From UBA710 sp051645705 (lineage in GTDB: Bacteria; Bacillota_I; Bacilli_A; Mycoplasmatales; Metamycoplasmataceae), in NCBI GenBank assembly GCA_051645705.1, contig JBOFBU010000002.1, positions 62,001 to 126,000 on the forward strand: a DNA stretch of 64,000 bases, given 5' to 3'. Positions 54,595-64,000 of the stretch are shown piece after piece. The notes below the pieces were generated by a model. It ran no database searches and was not told the origin of the DNA. It saw nothing but the letters and a program-made list of their open reading frames with translations. Within the stretch, counting starts at the first letter, position 1. The number at the start of each line of letters is the position of its first letter. The position numbers were made by a program, and so were the translations under genes.

Positions 54595-54649
54595 ATTTTC
54601 CTTTTTTATTTATTATTAAAACTTAAATTAATTCAATAATATTTAATAA

Positions 54650-55561
54650 TTATTTAATAACTCAACTGGTTGTTAATTGTTTTACGTTAGAATTAGGATC
54701 TGTTCCAAATACAAATCCTGGTTTTGTATTTAAATGTGTAATTTTAAGATCAGTTACAGAATCAATATAATAACTAACATATTTATAATTTTCATTTGTT
54801 ATACCATTAAATAATTTTTGTAAAACAGCTAATTGTTGAGAAGCATTTGATGGAGATGATTGTTCTCTCAATATATTTTCTTCATCACGTGTTATTGTAA
54901 CTAAATGTACTTGTAATTTAATATTTAAAGGAATATTTTTTAAAGTAAAATTATTTTCTAAAGTTTCTTGTTTATTAATTTTATAACCATTTTTAGCTAT
55001 TAAAAATATTTTATTATTTGCATTTCCACTAATTACAAAAGTAAAATTATTATAATTTGTATTAGAAATTCCTGTAAATAATTTTTGAAGAATTAATATT
55101 TTTTTAGAAATTTCACCTTCTTGTAGATCAAAAAGTTCAATTCCTGTTAAAGATACATTAGAATTAGCTTTGATATCTAAATTTATATCTGTTATTGGTG
55201 GGTTTGGATTTTCAATAATAAAAGCTGGAGAAACTATTGTTTCTTTATTATTTATTAAATATCCTTGATTAGCCTTTAATGTAACTATATTTGTATTGCT
55301 AACTATAAATGTAAATTTATTTAAATTTTCATTTATAATTCCATCAAATAATTTTTGAAGTACTAATATATATTTAGAAGGATCATTTCCTTTTAAATAT
55401 ATAACTTCTTGTTCCGAAAGTTTTTGTTGTGTTTTAGGAATAATATTTAAATCAATTTTAGAAACTTGTTCTGTATTCGAACAAGAAATTGTTGCTAATA
55501 TTGGAGCAACTACAGCTATAGTTGATAAAGATCCTAGCGAAATTAATATTTTTTTATTCAT
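54650..55561 (-). CDS. Repeat lipoprotein k (3 modules)
   Basis: 303 residues, extended four codons past a UGA Trp at 54662. Lipobox TISC, Cys27. Three modules have cores KLFDGII, KLFTGIS and KLFNGIT; the last has an unusual tail (YYIDSVTDLKITHLNTKPGF). The ATG overlaps the end of gene l by 8 bases with AAAGGAAAA inside l, so k is translated from the l transcript. No promoter of its own was seen. Confidence 0.87.
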
Positions 55562-56537
55562 GTTTTCCTTTTATATCACTTAATTCATTTATTTGAATAA
55601 AGGTAGTGGTAGTGAATGTAACTTCAATAGTTTCTTTTCCTCCATTTACTTGTGATCCAAAAACATAACCATAATTAGCTGTTAAAAAACATTTATTAGT
55701 ATTATTATTAATTTTTTGAACAGTAAAAGTAAAATATTTAATATTTTGTGATGTTATACCATTGAATAATTGTTGAAGAACTTTTAATTGTTGAACAAAA
55801 ATAGAATCCTGTTCTGGAGCAAGAGGAAATTCTAAGAAAGTAATATTCAAAACATTCATAGATACTGATGGAATAGGAGTAATATTTAATGCCTCAATAA
55901 TTATTGTATAAGTAGTTGATTCTAAAGAATCTTTTCCATCAATTTTATAACCATTTTTACCAGTTAAAGTAATATTTCTTTTTTCTCTATTAACTGTAAA
56001 ACCAAAATTAGTATAATTACTTATTTTAAAATCTTTACCTTCAAATATTTTTTGAAGAATTGGAAATTGTAAAATAATATCTGTTCCTTCTAAAATTGAA
56101 ATTTCATTATTAGAAAGTGGGTCTATTTTAGCTTTTGGAGTAATAATTAAATTTTTAAGTACTAATGGAGGTTCAGGTTCAACTATTGTATATGGAGATG
56201 ATGATAATTCATTTTTATTATTAAAATTAAATCCTTCTTTAGCTGTTAAAGTAACTATCTTTTTTATTTTATCAATTGAAATAGAAAAATTAGATTGATT
56301 TTGAAATGTAAGACCTTCTCCTTGAAATAATTTTCCTAAAACAGTTAATTGTTGAGCTAAATTATCTTTCCCTTCTAAAACTAGAATATCTTCATTTGTA
56401 ATTACAGGATTTTGTTTAGCGGTAATATTTAAATTATTTTTAACGGGTTGTTCGCTAGAACATGAACTTACAAAAACTGGAGCTACTATAGCTGTAGTTA
56501 ATAAAGATCCTAGCGAAATTAATATTTTTTTATTCAT
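55554..56537 (-). CDS. Repeat lipoprotein l (3 modules)
   Basis: 327 residues. Lipobox VSSC, Cys26. Three modules have cores KLFQGEG, KIFEGKD and QLFNGIT; the protein ends IKGKHE after a Thr-rich stretch. It forms a coupled pair with gene k. TATAAT at 56556-56561 lies only 19 bases before the ATG, with an AAGGAG Shine-Dalgarno between, so the leader is short. Confidence 0.87.
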   Translation of the reverse strand: MNKKILISLGSLLTTAIVAPVFVSSCSSEQPVKNNLNITAKQNPVITNEDILVLEGKDNLAQQLTVLGKLFQGEGLTFQNQSNFSISIDKIKKIVTLTAKEGFNFNNKNELSSSPYTIVEPEPPLVLKNLIITPKAKIDPLSNNEISILEGTDIILQFPILQKIFEGKDFKISNYTNFGFTVNREKRNITLTGKNGYKIDGKDSLESTTYTIIIEALNITPIPSVSMNVLNITFLEFPLAPEQDSIFVQQLKVLQQLFNGITSQNIKYFTFTVQKINNNTNKCFLTANYGYVFGSQVNGGKETIEVTFTTTTFIQINELSDIKGKHE

Positions 56538-56963
56538 ATTTACTCCTTAATATTTATTATATATAAAATAAATTTTTTTACATATTATTAATTAATATTT
56601 TTATTTTTGTACTAATAAGTAAAGATTTGAAGTAAATATTACTCTTAAATATAAACTAAAAACAAAAAAAACGCCAATAACTCTTAATGAGACTTTGTCA
56701 AATATAAAAGTAAAATATCTTTCTTTTATTATTTATTCTATTAAATATGCATCTAATTAAGCAAGAATTTCAAATATTATTAATTTTAATATACATAATT
56801 TATTTAAAGTACAGTTTTTATTACTAATTCCGAATTTAAAGTTTTTATAATTAATTTTAGATTAGTTTTTTATAATTTTTTATTTTATTATAAATAAAAT
56901 AAAAATAAAAAAAACAAAATTAAATTTTGTTTTTAATATATAAATAATCTAATATTAATATTT
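56538..56963. other. Gene-free interval between l and m
   Basis: 426 bases without a supported frame. It holds the l promoter at one end and, at the other, two inverted repeats (56877-56905 and 56910-56934) past the m stop. The middle is AT-rich with one GC-richer patch (about 56670-56700) in which I see no gene or repeat. Confidence 0.6.
56910..56934 (-). terminator. Terminator of repeat lipoprotein m
   Basis: AAAAACAAAATT and AATTTTGTTTTT around a central A, 30 bases past the m stop, with a U-rich tract following on the minus strand. A second AT-only inverted repeat (56877-56905) lies just beyond. Confidence 0.65.
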
Positions 56964-57887
56964 TTATGATACTATTGTATAAACATCTGAAACTAATGTT
57001 GTTGCTGTTCCTGTTGTTCCAAAAGCAAATCCTGGCAACATAGTTAAAGTAACTGTTTTTGCAGTTTTATCAACTGTAATAGTAAATTTATTTTGATTTC
57101 CTGTTGTTACTCCAGTAAATAATTTGTTAAGAGCTGTTAATTGAGCAGCGGCATCTGGAGTTGTTGCTGCCAATGCATCTTCATCAACTTGTGTTATATT
57201 TAATGGTTTAGTTGTTGTTTTAGTAATATTTAAATAACTAGTTTTAACATTAAATGCAGGTGAAACTAAAGTTTTTGCTCCACCAATTAAATATCCTTCT
57301 ACTGGTGTTAAAGTAACTGTACTTTTAGTTAAATCATCTAAATTAACTAAAACAGTAAATTTATCTATATTATTAGTATCTATTCCATCAAATAATTGAG
57401 AAAGATCACTTATTTTTGGATTAGTATTTGTACTTGTTAAATTAAAAACTTGTATTCCTGTAAGTTCTGTTGCTGGAGAAGCTTTAACTTTAATATCTAA
57501 ATTTACTTCTGTGATTTCAGGTGCTACTGTATATTTAGCTGAAGCAAAAGTTCCTTTACCATTAAGTGTATATCCAGTTTTAGCTGTTAAAGTAACTATT
57601 GCATCAGTTGTATTAATTGAAGCATCGAATTTTTCTTTATTTCCAGATATAAATCCTGCTCCTGCAAATAATTTGTCAAGAACATTTCATTTTTCAGTTG
57701 TGATAGCTCCTGCTGTTTCTAAAGTTTTAACGTCTGCCGCTGTAATTGTAGGATTTTCTTTAGCTGTAATAACTAAATCAACAACTTTAACTGGGGCATC
57801 ACTAGCACATGAAACTGTAGCTAATATTGGAGCAACAACAGCTATAGTTGATAAAGATCCTAACGAAATTAATAATTTTTTGTTCAT
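56964..57887 (-). CDS. Repeat lipoprotein m (3 modules)
   Basis: 307 residues through a UGA Trp at 57687; I checked the middle for stops and found none. I start at MNKKLLISL (57887), with AAAGGA upstream, rather than at an in-frame ATG 12 codons earlier. Lipobox TVSC, Cys27. Three modules with cores KLFAGAG, QLFDGID and KLFTGVT; the protein ends SDVYTIVS. Signal peptide and last module closely match n and o. TATAAT at 57924-57929. Confidence 0.88.
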
Positions 57888-57996
57888 TTTTTTTCCTTTA
57901 TAAAATTTTTTTTTATATTTCAAATTATAATACTTTTTTAAATTTAAAAATAAAAAATTTTGTTTTAAATCTATAAATTTAAATTATTAATATTTT

Positions 57997-58902
57997 TTAT
58001 TGTGTTACTATTGTATAAACATCTGAAACTAATGTTTTTGATCCACTTGTTGATGTTCCAAAAGAAAAACCGTTTAATCCATTTAAAGTAACTGTTTTTG
58101 CTTTTGTATCAACTGTAATAGTAAAGTAATTTTGATTTGTTGCATCTATTCCAGTAAATAATTTGTTAAGAGCTGTTAATTGAGCAGCAGCATCTGGAGT
58201 TGTTGCTGTTAATACATCTAAATCAGCTTGCATAATATTTAAAGTACCAGTTTTTTTAGTAATATTTAAAATAACATTTTGAATAGTAATTGAATTTGAA
58301 GCTAAAGTTTGTTGACCATTAATTGTAAATCCACTTAATGCTTCTAAAGTAGCTATATTTTGAGATGAATCAAATGAAACCTTAAAATTACTTAAATTAG
58401 ATTCAGTAATTCCAGTAAATATTTTTGAAAGAGATTCTAATTTTAATTTAGGATCTGAGATTGTTAAATTAAATGCTTCTATCGCTGTAAGTGTTACTGA
58501 CGGTGTTATAGCTGTAATTTTTAAATCAACTATTTCTTGTTCTTGAACTGTATATTTATTTGAAACTAATGTAGTTTTATCACTAATTGTAAATCCTGTA
58601 TTAGCTGTTAAAGTAACTATTGCCTCAGTTTCATTAATTGAAACTTTAAAATTATTTTGATTAGCAGGAGTAAAATCTGGTCCTTCAAATAATTTTGCAA
58701 GAGCATCTCATTGTGCTTTTAGATCTGTTCCTTTCAATGCTTCAACATCACTTTTTGTAAGTTTAGGTGTATTTATTGCTGTAATAGTTAAATTAGTAGC
58801 TTTAACTGGAGTATCGCTAGCACATGAAACTGTAGCTAATATTGGAGTAACAATAGCTATAGTTGATAAAGAAGCTAGAGAAATTAATAATTTTTTGTTC
58901 AT
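57997..58902 (-). CDS. Repeat lipoprotein n (3 modules)
   Basis: 301 residues with one UGA Trp at 58708; the frame was checked and is open. Lipobox TVSC, Cys27. Modules have cores KLFEGPD, KIFTGIT and KLFTGID. The C-terminal module (TTPDAAAQLTALNKLFTG) is almost the same as in m. TATAAT at 58937-58942 and an AAAGGAAAA Shine-Dalgarno are present. It is the middle of a tight m-n-o group of equal-length genes, apparently tandem duplicates. Confidence 0.88.
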
Positions 58903-58975
58903 ATTTTTCCTTTTATTTTAAATTTTTTATTTAATAATTATATTCTTTTTATTTTTTGTAAAATTAAAAAGATTA

Positions 58976-59887
58976 TTAAGCAACTGTATATACATTTGAA
59001 ACTATAGTAGTAGCAGTAGCTGAACTATTTGCTCCAAAAACATATCCCTCTTTCGCTCTTAAAATAACTTTATCATTAATAGGAGTATTAATTGCAACAG
59101 TAAAAAATTCTTGATTATCTTTTGTAATTCCATTAAATAATTTATTAAGGGCTGTTAATTGAGCGGGAAGATTTGATGAAGATGGGGCTTTCAAAACGAA
59201 AACATCACCTGCTGTAAGTACAGGGGAAGGTTTAAGAGTAAAATTTAAAGGAATTTTAGCACCAGCTAAAGTATATGTTACTTCTATATATTGTTTATTA
59301 TTAAGAAGAAATCCTTCTTTAGCTTTTAAAGTAACTTTTGATGTTGTTTCATTAACTGTAATAGTAAAATTAGGTTGGTTTGTATTTACAAGACCAGCTC
59401 CTTCAAATAATTTTTTAAGAACAACTAATTGATCTGAAGCATTTGTTCCCTTTAAAGTAGCGACTTCTGCCGTTGTTATAGGATCTGGATTTGCTTTTGG
59501 AGTAATAATAATATTTACACCTGCAAACATTTTATATTCAGATGAAGCAAATGTTTGATTGCCATTAATTTTATATCCTTGAACAGCTAATAAAGTAACT
59601 ATTTTTTTTCCTGTATGAATTGAAACAGTAAATTTATCTTTATTTTCAGGAGTAAATCCTGGTCCTTCAAATAATTTTTCTAGAGCAGATCATTTTGTAC
59701 TGTTATCTCCTGTAGCTTCTAAATTTTTAATATCTTCATTTGTAAGACTAGGTGAAGGTTTAGCTGTAATAATTAAATTATTTGCATCAACTGGTGCATC
59801 GCTAGCACATGAAACTGTAGCTAATATTGGAGCAACAACAGCTATAGTCGATAAAGAACCTAGAGAAATTAATAATTTTTTGTTCAT
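58976..59887 (-). CDS. Repeat lipoprotein o (3 modules)
   Basis: 303 residues through a UGA Trp at 59690. Lipobox TVSC, Cys27. Three modules with cores KLFEGPG, KLFEGAG and KLFNGIT, and the shared ending SNVYTVA. It is the first gene of the array in transcription order. TATAAT at 59941-59946 and an AAAAAGGAAAAAT Shine-Dalgarno are seen; the leader is about 46 bases. Confidence 0.88.
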
Positions 59888-60357
59888 ATTTTTCCTTTTT
59901 TTATAATTTTTTTAACATAAATTTTGCTTTATATTTAATAATTATATATTTTTTATTTTTAAATAGAAATAAAAAAAGGAAAGTAATTTTTTATTTTAAT
60001 ATATAAAAATAATATTTTTATTATTCTTTTAGATGAAAATTCGAATTTAGTATTACTACTTTTACATTTCTATTTTCTAAAAAATATAACTTATTAAATC
60101 CTTTAAAACAACTGCTTTTATAATTATGTTATTTTTAAATAACAAAAATATTTTTAATCTCTACTTTAATAAATAATTTAATAATTGCTTTTAAATGAGT
60201 GACAGGATCTTTATTTTATTATTTTTATTAATAAAATTAAATATGTTTGTAATACTTTATATCTATAATTTTATTTTTAGAAATAATTCTAGCCCTAATT
60301 AATATAGATAGTTTTCAACGTTTACATTTAAATTTATTAATATAATATAATTTTTTT
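59888..60357. other. Gene-free divergent interval between the lipoprotein array and tmcAL
   Basis: 470 bases, the longest non-coding stretch here. It contains the o promoter (59941-59946), a small GTTATTT/AAATAAC hairpin (60128-60143) and the tmcAL promoter at the far end. A 35-codon hydrophobic frame (60195-60302, plus) has no supporting signal and I do not call it. Confidence 0.6.
60341..60351 (+). promoter_or_regulatory. Overlapping -10 boxes for tmcAL
   Basis: Two overlapping TATAAT (60341-60346, 60346-60351) just before the ATG at 60358; TTTACA at 60321-60326 may serve as -35. The second box predicts a start on the ATG itself, i.e. a leaderless mRNA. Confidence 0.45.
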
Positions 60358-61248
60358 ATGTCTGTAGCAATTATTGCCGAATTTAATCCTTTTCATAATG
60401 GTCATATTTATTTAATAAATCAAGCTAAAATAATTTTTCCTAATGAAGATATTATTATTATCCTTTCAGGAAAATATACTCAAAGAGGAGAAATTAATAT
60501 TTTAAGTTATAAAAAAAGAAAAAGAATAGTAAAAAAATATGGAGTTAAAAAAGTAATTAAATTACCATTTGAATATTCAACCCAAGCGGCTCATATTTTT
60601 GCAAAAGGAGCAATTGATATAATTGCTCAACATAAAATAGATAAAATTTTTTTTGGATCAGAAACAGCTGATGTTTCTTTATTTAAAAAAGCAGCGGAAA
60701 TTATTTTTGATAATAATCAAGAGTATTATCAAAAAGTAAAAAGGAATATGAAACAAGGAATGTCTTTTCCAAAAGCTAATTCTCTTGTCTTAGAAGAATT
60801 TTTAGGAAAAAATTTTACACTGCCAAATGATATTTTAGCTATGGAATATATAAAAAGAATTGAAGAGAAAAAATATAATATTACTCCTTTTTGTATTAAA
60901 AGAACAGTTCCTTTCTCTTCGCTAGAGACTATAAGCAATTTTGCTTCAGCTACACAAATTAGAAGAATGATAAAAAATAATGAAGACATTTCTAAATTTT
61001 GTCCCCTTAAAATTAAAAAATATCAGTGCATCGAAGATAAATATAATAAATTTCAAAAGATAGTGAGAAAAACTTCTAGTGAAAAACTAAGAGAGATAAA
61101 ATTAGTTTCTGAAGGAATGGAAAATTTATTTAAAAAAAATATTGATATTGAAACATATGATGAATTTATAAATAAAGTAACTTCGAAAAGATATACAAGT
61201 TCAAGAATTAAAAGAACGATGCTATATATCATTTTAAAAATAAAATAA
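60358..61248 (+). CDS. tmcAL: tRNA(Met) cytidine acetate ligase
   Basis: 296 residues, somewhat shorter than the roughly 400 of Bacillus TmcAL. The nucleotidyltransferase motif HNGH is at 13-16 in AEFNPFHNGH, with SGKYTQRGE, KLPFEYSTQAAHIFAKGA and FGSETAD following, all diagnostic of the DUF795 family. It activates acetate with ATP to acetylate the wobble cytidine of elongator tRNA-Met. The C-terminal part is reduced. A leaderless start is predicted. It converges on lspA with an 8-base gap. Confidence 0.9.
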   Translation: MSVAIIAEFNPFHNGHIYLINQAKIIFPNEDIIIILSGKYTQRGEINILSYKKRKRIVKKYGVKKVIKLPFEYSTQAAHIFAKGAIDIIAQHKIDKIFFGSETADVSLFKKAAEIIFDNNQEYYQKVKRNMKQGMSFPKANSLVLEEFLGKNFTLPNDILAMEYIKRIEEKKYNITPFCIKRTVPFSSLETISNFASATQIRRMIKNNEDISKFCPLKIKKYQCIEDKYNKFQKIVRKTSSEKLREIKLVSEGMENLFKKNIDIETYDEFINKVTSKRYTSSRIKRTMLYIILKIK

Positions 61249-61256
61249 ATTTTAAA

Positions 61257-61835
61257 TTATTTTTGACGATTTCTTTTTATTTCATCTATTGCTAAAATAA
61301 GAATAAAAATAAGACCAGAAATTGAACCAAAAACAACAAACATATCAGCAAAATTAAATGTTCCACCAAAGAAACTATTTCCTTGTAAAAAAGGAAAATA
61401 AATAATATCTCTTACAACTCCATTAAATGCTGCTCGATCATAAAAATTTCCAAAGGTTCCGGCAAAAGTGAAAATAGATCAAATAATAAATGTTCAGGAT
61501 TTACAAAAATATACTACAACCGTTGAAAAAAATAAAATTAAAACAGAAAATAAATTTACAAGTCAAACTGGAATTTCAAAATTTATAAATGTAAGTCCGG
61601 GATTAGCAATTGATCTAAAACCGATAAAGGGGTTTTGAAATATTATTTCTCCATTTCCCGTTTGTCCATATACATTTCATTGAAAAATAAATTCTTTTGT
61701 AAGAAGGTCAATTAAAATTAAACATAGTACTAATGAAAAAAAAATAATATAGTTTCTAATAATATATTTTTTTTCATTGTTTCATTTATTAATAATAAAA
61801 AGTTTTAGGCGTTTAAAATAATTTTTAAAATTCAT
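61257..61835 (-). CDS. lspA: Lipoprotein signal peptidase (signal peptidase II)
   Basis: 192 residues. Five UGA Trp codons hide this gene completely from standard-code scans. The two catalytic aspartates are in GNFYDRAAFNGVVRD and FNFADMFVVFG. There are four membrane segments, preceded by an unusual basic N-terminal extension of about 25 residues (NYFKRLKLFIINKW). It cleaves the signal peptides of prolipoproteins just before the lipidated Cys, and so should process the 13 lipobox members of the adjacent array. Confidence 0.93.
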
Positions 61836-61892
61836 ATTTATGTATTATAAAACATAAAAAGAAAATCAAGAATTTTTTAAAATCATTTATTA

Positions 61893-61898
61893 TATAAT
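61893..61898 (+). promoter_or_regulatory. -10 box for pncB
   Basis: TATAAT about 26 bases before the ATG, followed by a clear AAGGGGAAAA Shine-Dalgarno, unlike the leaderless neighbours. Confidence 0.45.
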
Positions 61899-61923
61899 TT
61901 AAAAATAATATTTAAGGGGAAAA

Positions 61924-62925
61924 ATGAAAAAAATTGATAAATATGTTTCAAGATATTTTATTGAAGCGAATAAAATAATCAAAAAGTTTTCAGCAGGAAA
62001 TATCGTTTTAATGCAATTTTTTCAAAGAAAAAACGATACCAAGCTATGTGGTACCAATGAAGTTTTAAAATTTTTAAAAGATAATACAGAAATAAATAAA
62101 TATAAAATAAAATATTTACCAGAAGGAACTATTGTAAATAATTTAGAACCTGTTCTTACTTTAGAAGGAGAATATAAGTATTTTGGAATATATGAAGGGA
62201 TGATTGATGGAATGCTTGCAAGAAGCACATCGATTGCTACAAATGCTTATCATTGTTTAAAAAATGCTAATGGTAAAGAAGTTATTTATATGGGCGATAG
62301 AGCTGATCATTATATAAATCAGGAAATAGATGGTTATGCCGTTGAAGTTGGTGGAATTTATAAACATTCAACTTTAGCCGGTTCTAGAGGAAATTCGAAA
62401 GTAGTATTTGGTTCTATTCCTCATGTTTTAATTCAAAACTTTAAAGGTAATATTAAAAAAACAATGGAAGCCTATTATCAAACTTTTCCTAAAACAAAAG
62501 AATTAATTGCTTTAGTCGATTTTTCTAATGATGTTATTAAAGATTCTTTAATAGTTCTTAAAACTTTTAAAGAAAAATTATTTGGAGTAAGAGTTGATAC
62601 TTCAATGAATATGGTTGATCATATGTTTGATAATGAAGATCCTCATTATGGTGTTAATGTCGAACAAATTAAAAGATTAAGAAAAGCTCTTGATGAAAAC
62701 GGCGGAAAACATGTAAGAATAATTGTTTCATCAGGATTTGATGCAAAAAAAATAAAAGAGTTTGAAGACCTTAATTGTCCAGTAGATGCTTATGGGGTTG
62801 GAGAATATATTTTAAGAATTAATATTCATTTTTCAGCTGATGCCGTTCTTTTAAATGGAAAACCAATAGCTAAAGAAGGTCGGGGATTAATTAAGAATTC
62901 TAAATTAATTGAATTTAAAGGTTAA
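61924..62925 (+). CDS. pncB: Nicotinate phosphoribosyltransferase
   Basis: 333 residues. A type II phosphoribosyltransferase pattern: N-terminal DKYVSRYFIEANKII, LEGEYKYFGIYEGMIDGMLARST, then VDTSMNM and VSSGFDAKKIKEF with the phosphate-binding GVGEYI near the end. It makes nicotinate mononucleotide from nicotinate and PRPP, the entry to NAD salvage. It has its own promoter and Shine-Dalgarno. The stop codon overlaps the mnmG stop (shared TTAA), tail to tail. Confidence 0.9.
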   Translation: MKKIDKYVSRYFIEANKIIKKFSAGNIVLMQFFQRKNDTKLCGTNEVLKFLKDNTEINKYKIKYLPEGTIVNNLEPVLTLEGEYKYFGIYEGMIDGMLARSTSIATNAYHCLKNANGKEVIYMGDRADHYINQEIDGYAVEVGGIYKHSTLAGSRGNSKVVFGSIPHVLIQNFKGNIKKTMEAYYQTFPKTKELIALVDFSNDVIKDSLIVLKTFKEKLFGVRVDTSMNMVDHMFDNEDPHYGVNVEQIKRLRKALDENGGKHVRIIVSSGFDAKKIKEFEDLNCPVDAYGVGEYILRINIHFSADAVLLNGKPIAKEGRGLIKNSKLIEFKG

Positions 62926-64000
62926 TTTCTTTTTATAAGAACATTAATATAATAAATAAGCATTTCAATATCTGCTGGATTAATTCCCGGTATTCGACTT
63001 GCTTCTCCTATAGTATTTGGTCTTATCTTATTTAATTTTTCTCGCGCTTCATTTGCTAGATTATGAATTAAATCATAATCAATATCTTTAGGCAAAAAAA
63101 GATTTTCTAATTTGAGCATTTTCTTAGCTTGTTCTTTTTGTTTTTTAATATAGCCTTCTAATTTTATTTTTATATAAAGTTCTTCTTTATATAAAAAAGA
63201 GGAAATAAAATCATTAAAATCTATTTCCGGTCTTGAAATTAAAGAATAAATATCTTGGCCATTATTAATATTATATTTTTTAGCAAGAGGATCATTAGAA
63301 CTTAAAAAAATTTTTTTAAGTTCTTCTGCTTTATTGTTAATTAAATCATATTTATCAATTACATCTTGATATTCTTTTTGAGAAATAGTTCCTGCTTTTA
63401 AAGCATATTTAGCAAGTCTTATATCAGCATTATCATGTCTTAAAAGTAATCTAAATTCCGCTCTTGAAGTTAACATTCTATAAGGTTCATTAGTTCCTTT
63501 AATAGTAAGATCATCAATTAAAACTCCAATATAAGAATCTGATCTATCTAAAATAATTGGTTCTTCATTTTTAAGAAGCTGTACGGCGTTTATTCCAGCC
63601 ATAAGTCCTTGACCAGCCGCTTCTTCATAACCACTTGTTCCATTGATTTGTCCGGCTAAAAATAAATTACTAATTACTTTGGATTCTAAACTTTTTTTAA
63701 TTTGTAAAGAACTAATTGCATCATATTCAATTGCATAACCTCAATATTTAATTCTTGCATTTTTAAGAGCTGGAATAGTTCTTAAAAATTGTTCTTGCAC
63801 ATCAATTGGCATTGAAGTAGAAAGACCATTTAAATAAAAAATATCTCCTTTTGAAGTTTCCGGTTCTAAAAATATTTGATGTCTTTCTTTATCTTTAAAA
63901 CGAACGATTTTATCCTCAATACTTGGACAATAACGAGGACCAACTCCATTAATTAGACCTGAATACATTGAAGATTTATCTAAATTTTTTAAAATGATTT
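62922..64000 (-). CDS. mnmG: tRNA modification enzyme MnmG (5' part outside window)
   Basis: About 359 C-terminal residues are visible, running off the right edge. Diagnostic parts are GVGPRYCPSIEDKIVRF, NGLSTSMPIDVQEQ, MLTSRAEFRLLLRHDNAD and the C-terminal IGEASRIPGINPADIEMLI. UGA Trp codons occur at 63738 and elsewhere. With MnmE, encoded at 31342, this FAD protein modifies U34 of several tRNAs. Confidence 0.95.

Noticed and set aside
57511..57903. Plus-strand open frame of 130 codons
   Set aside because: Lies antisense within lipoprotein m, which is intact with a signal peptide and modules; composition is a mirror of that gene.
45408..57929. Phase-variable homopolymer tracts in lipoprotein promoters
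   Set aside because: A-tracts next to the -10 boxes are only 5-7 bases long and vary between genes, which is ordinary for this base composition; not enough to claim slippage switching.
35266..59887. CRISPR array or IS cluster as explanation of the repeats
   Set aside because: The repeats are protein-coding modules of about 240 bases in open frames; no short regular repeat-spacer pattern, transposase or terminal inverted repeats were seen.
60195..60302. 35-codon hydrophobic plus-strand frame in the 470-base gap
   Set aside because: No Shine-Dalgarno, no promoter at a suitable distance, and low-complexity AT-rich composition.
60729..60989. Minus-strand 86-codon ORF in tmcAL
   Set aside because: Antisense shadow; tmcAL is well supported by its family motifs.

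Overview
The window reads as a Mollicutes (Mycoplasma-type) chromosome. Base composition is very AT-rich, genes are densely packed, and UGA has to be read as tryptophan (genetic code 4). Under the standard code most genes here would be broken. Read with UGA=Trp, arcB, arcA, oppA-F, fruA, lspA, the PHP/ATPase pair and many surface proteins become single intact frames. I cannot name the species. Arginine deiminase fermentation, fructose PTS uptake and a very large repeat-lipoprotein family point to a Mycoplasma sensu lato of the hominis/synoviae/mobile kind.

Layout. 1-2432: the end of a Clp-type AAA+ ATPase, then rsmA and tatD. 2518-7370: an arginine fermentation operon (arcA-arcB-arcC-antiporter, minus strand). 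7436-16453: a small membrane protein and the oligopeptide transporter oppA-B-C-D-F, with an oversized OppF. 16558-18521: apt, a single-TM protein and a HAD phosphatase around a shared divergent promoter. 18525-22293: a fructose operon (DeoR regulator, PTS EIIABC, 1-phosphofructokinase) with a 20-bp tandem repeat over its promoter. 22495-30636: housekeeping genes (rpsO, RluC-like, scpAB, tRNA-Gln and tRNA-Tyr, pgsA, tlyA, sufS/sufU, obg with a coupled lipoprotein). 30677-35229: cutC, then mnmE tightly coupled to a PHP phosphoesterase, an SMC-like ATPase and an 87-aa protein. The PHP/ATPase pair looks like a split relative of PHP-ATPase (TrlF-like) proteins and is a candidate defence or RNA-metabolism module.

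35266-59887 is the dominant feature: 15 consecutive minus-strand genes of one family, about 77 copies of an 80-residue module. The module signature is x-L-x-x-L-x-K-L-F-x-G, then N..F, then I-V-T-L-x-A-x-x-G-[YF], then L-x-S-x-x-Y. Thirteen members have a lipobox, one (b) has an uncleaved-type anchor and one (e) is a decayed copy. Two members (i and j) share an about 900-bp colinear direct repeat. Many have the same TATAAT context, and several have a small hairpin directly before the Shine-Dalgarno. The array is followed by tmcAL, lspA (the peptidase that would process these lipoproteins), pncB and the 3' part of mnmG.

Expression signals. Many single genes (tatD, apt, scpA, sufS, mnmE, tmcAL and two small membrane proteins) have a TATAAT only about 6-12 bases before the ATG and no Shine-Dalgarno, so leaderless mRNAs are inferred. 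Operon-internal genes overlap by one to a few bases (TAATG). No IS element, CRISPR array, rRNA gene or prophage was seen.
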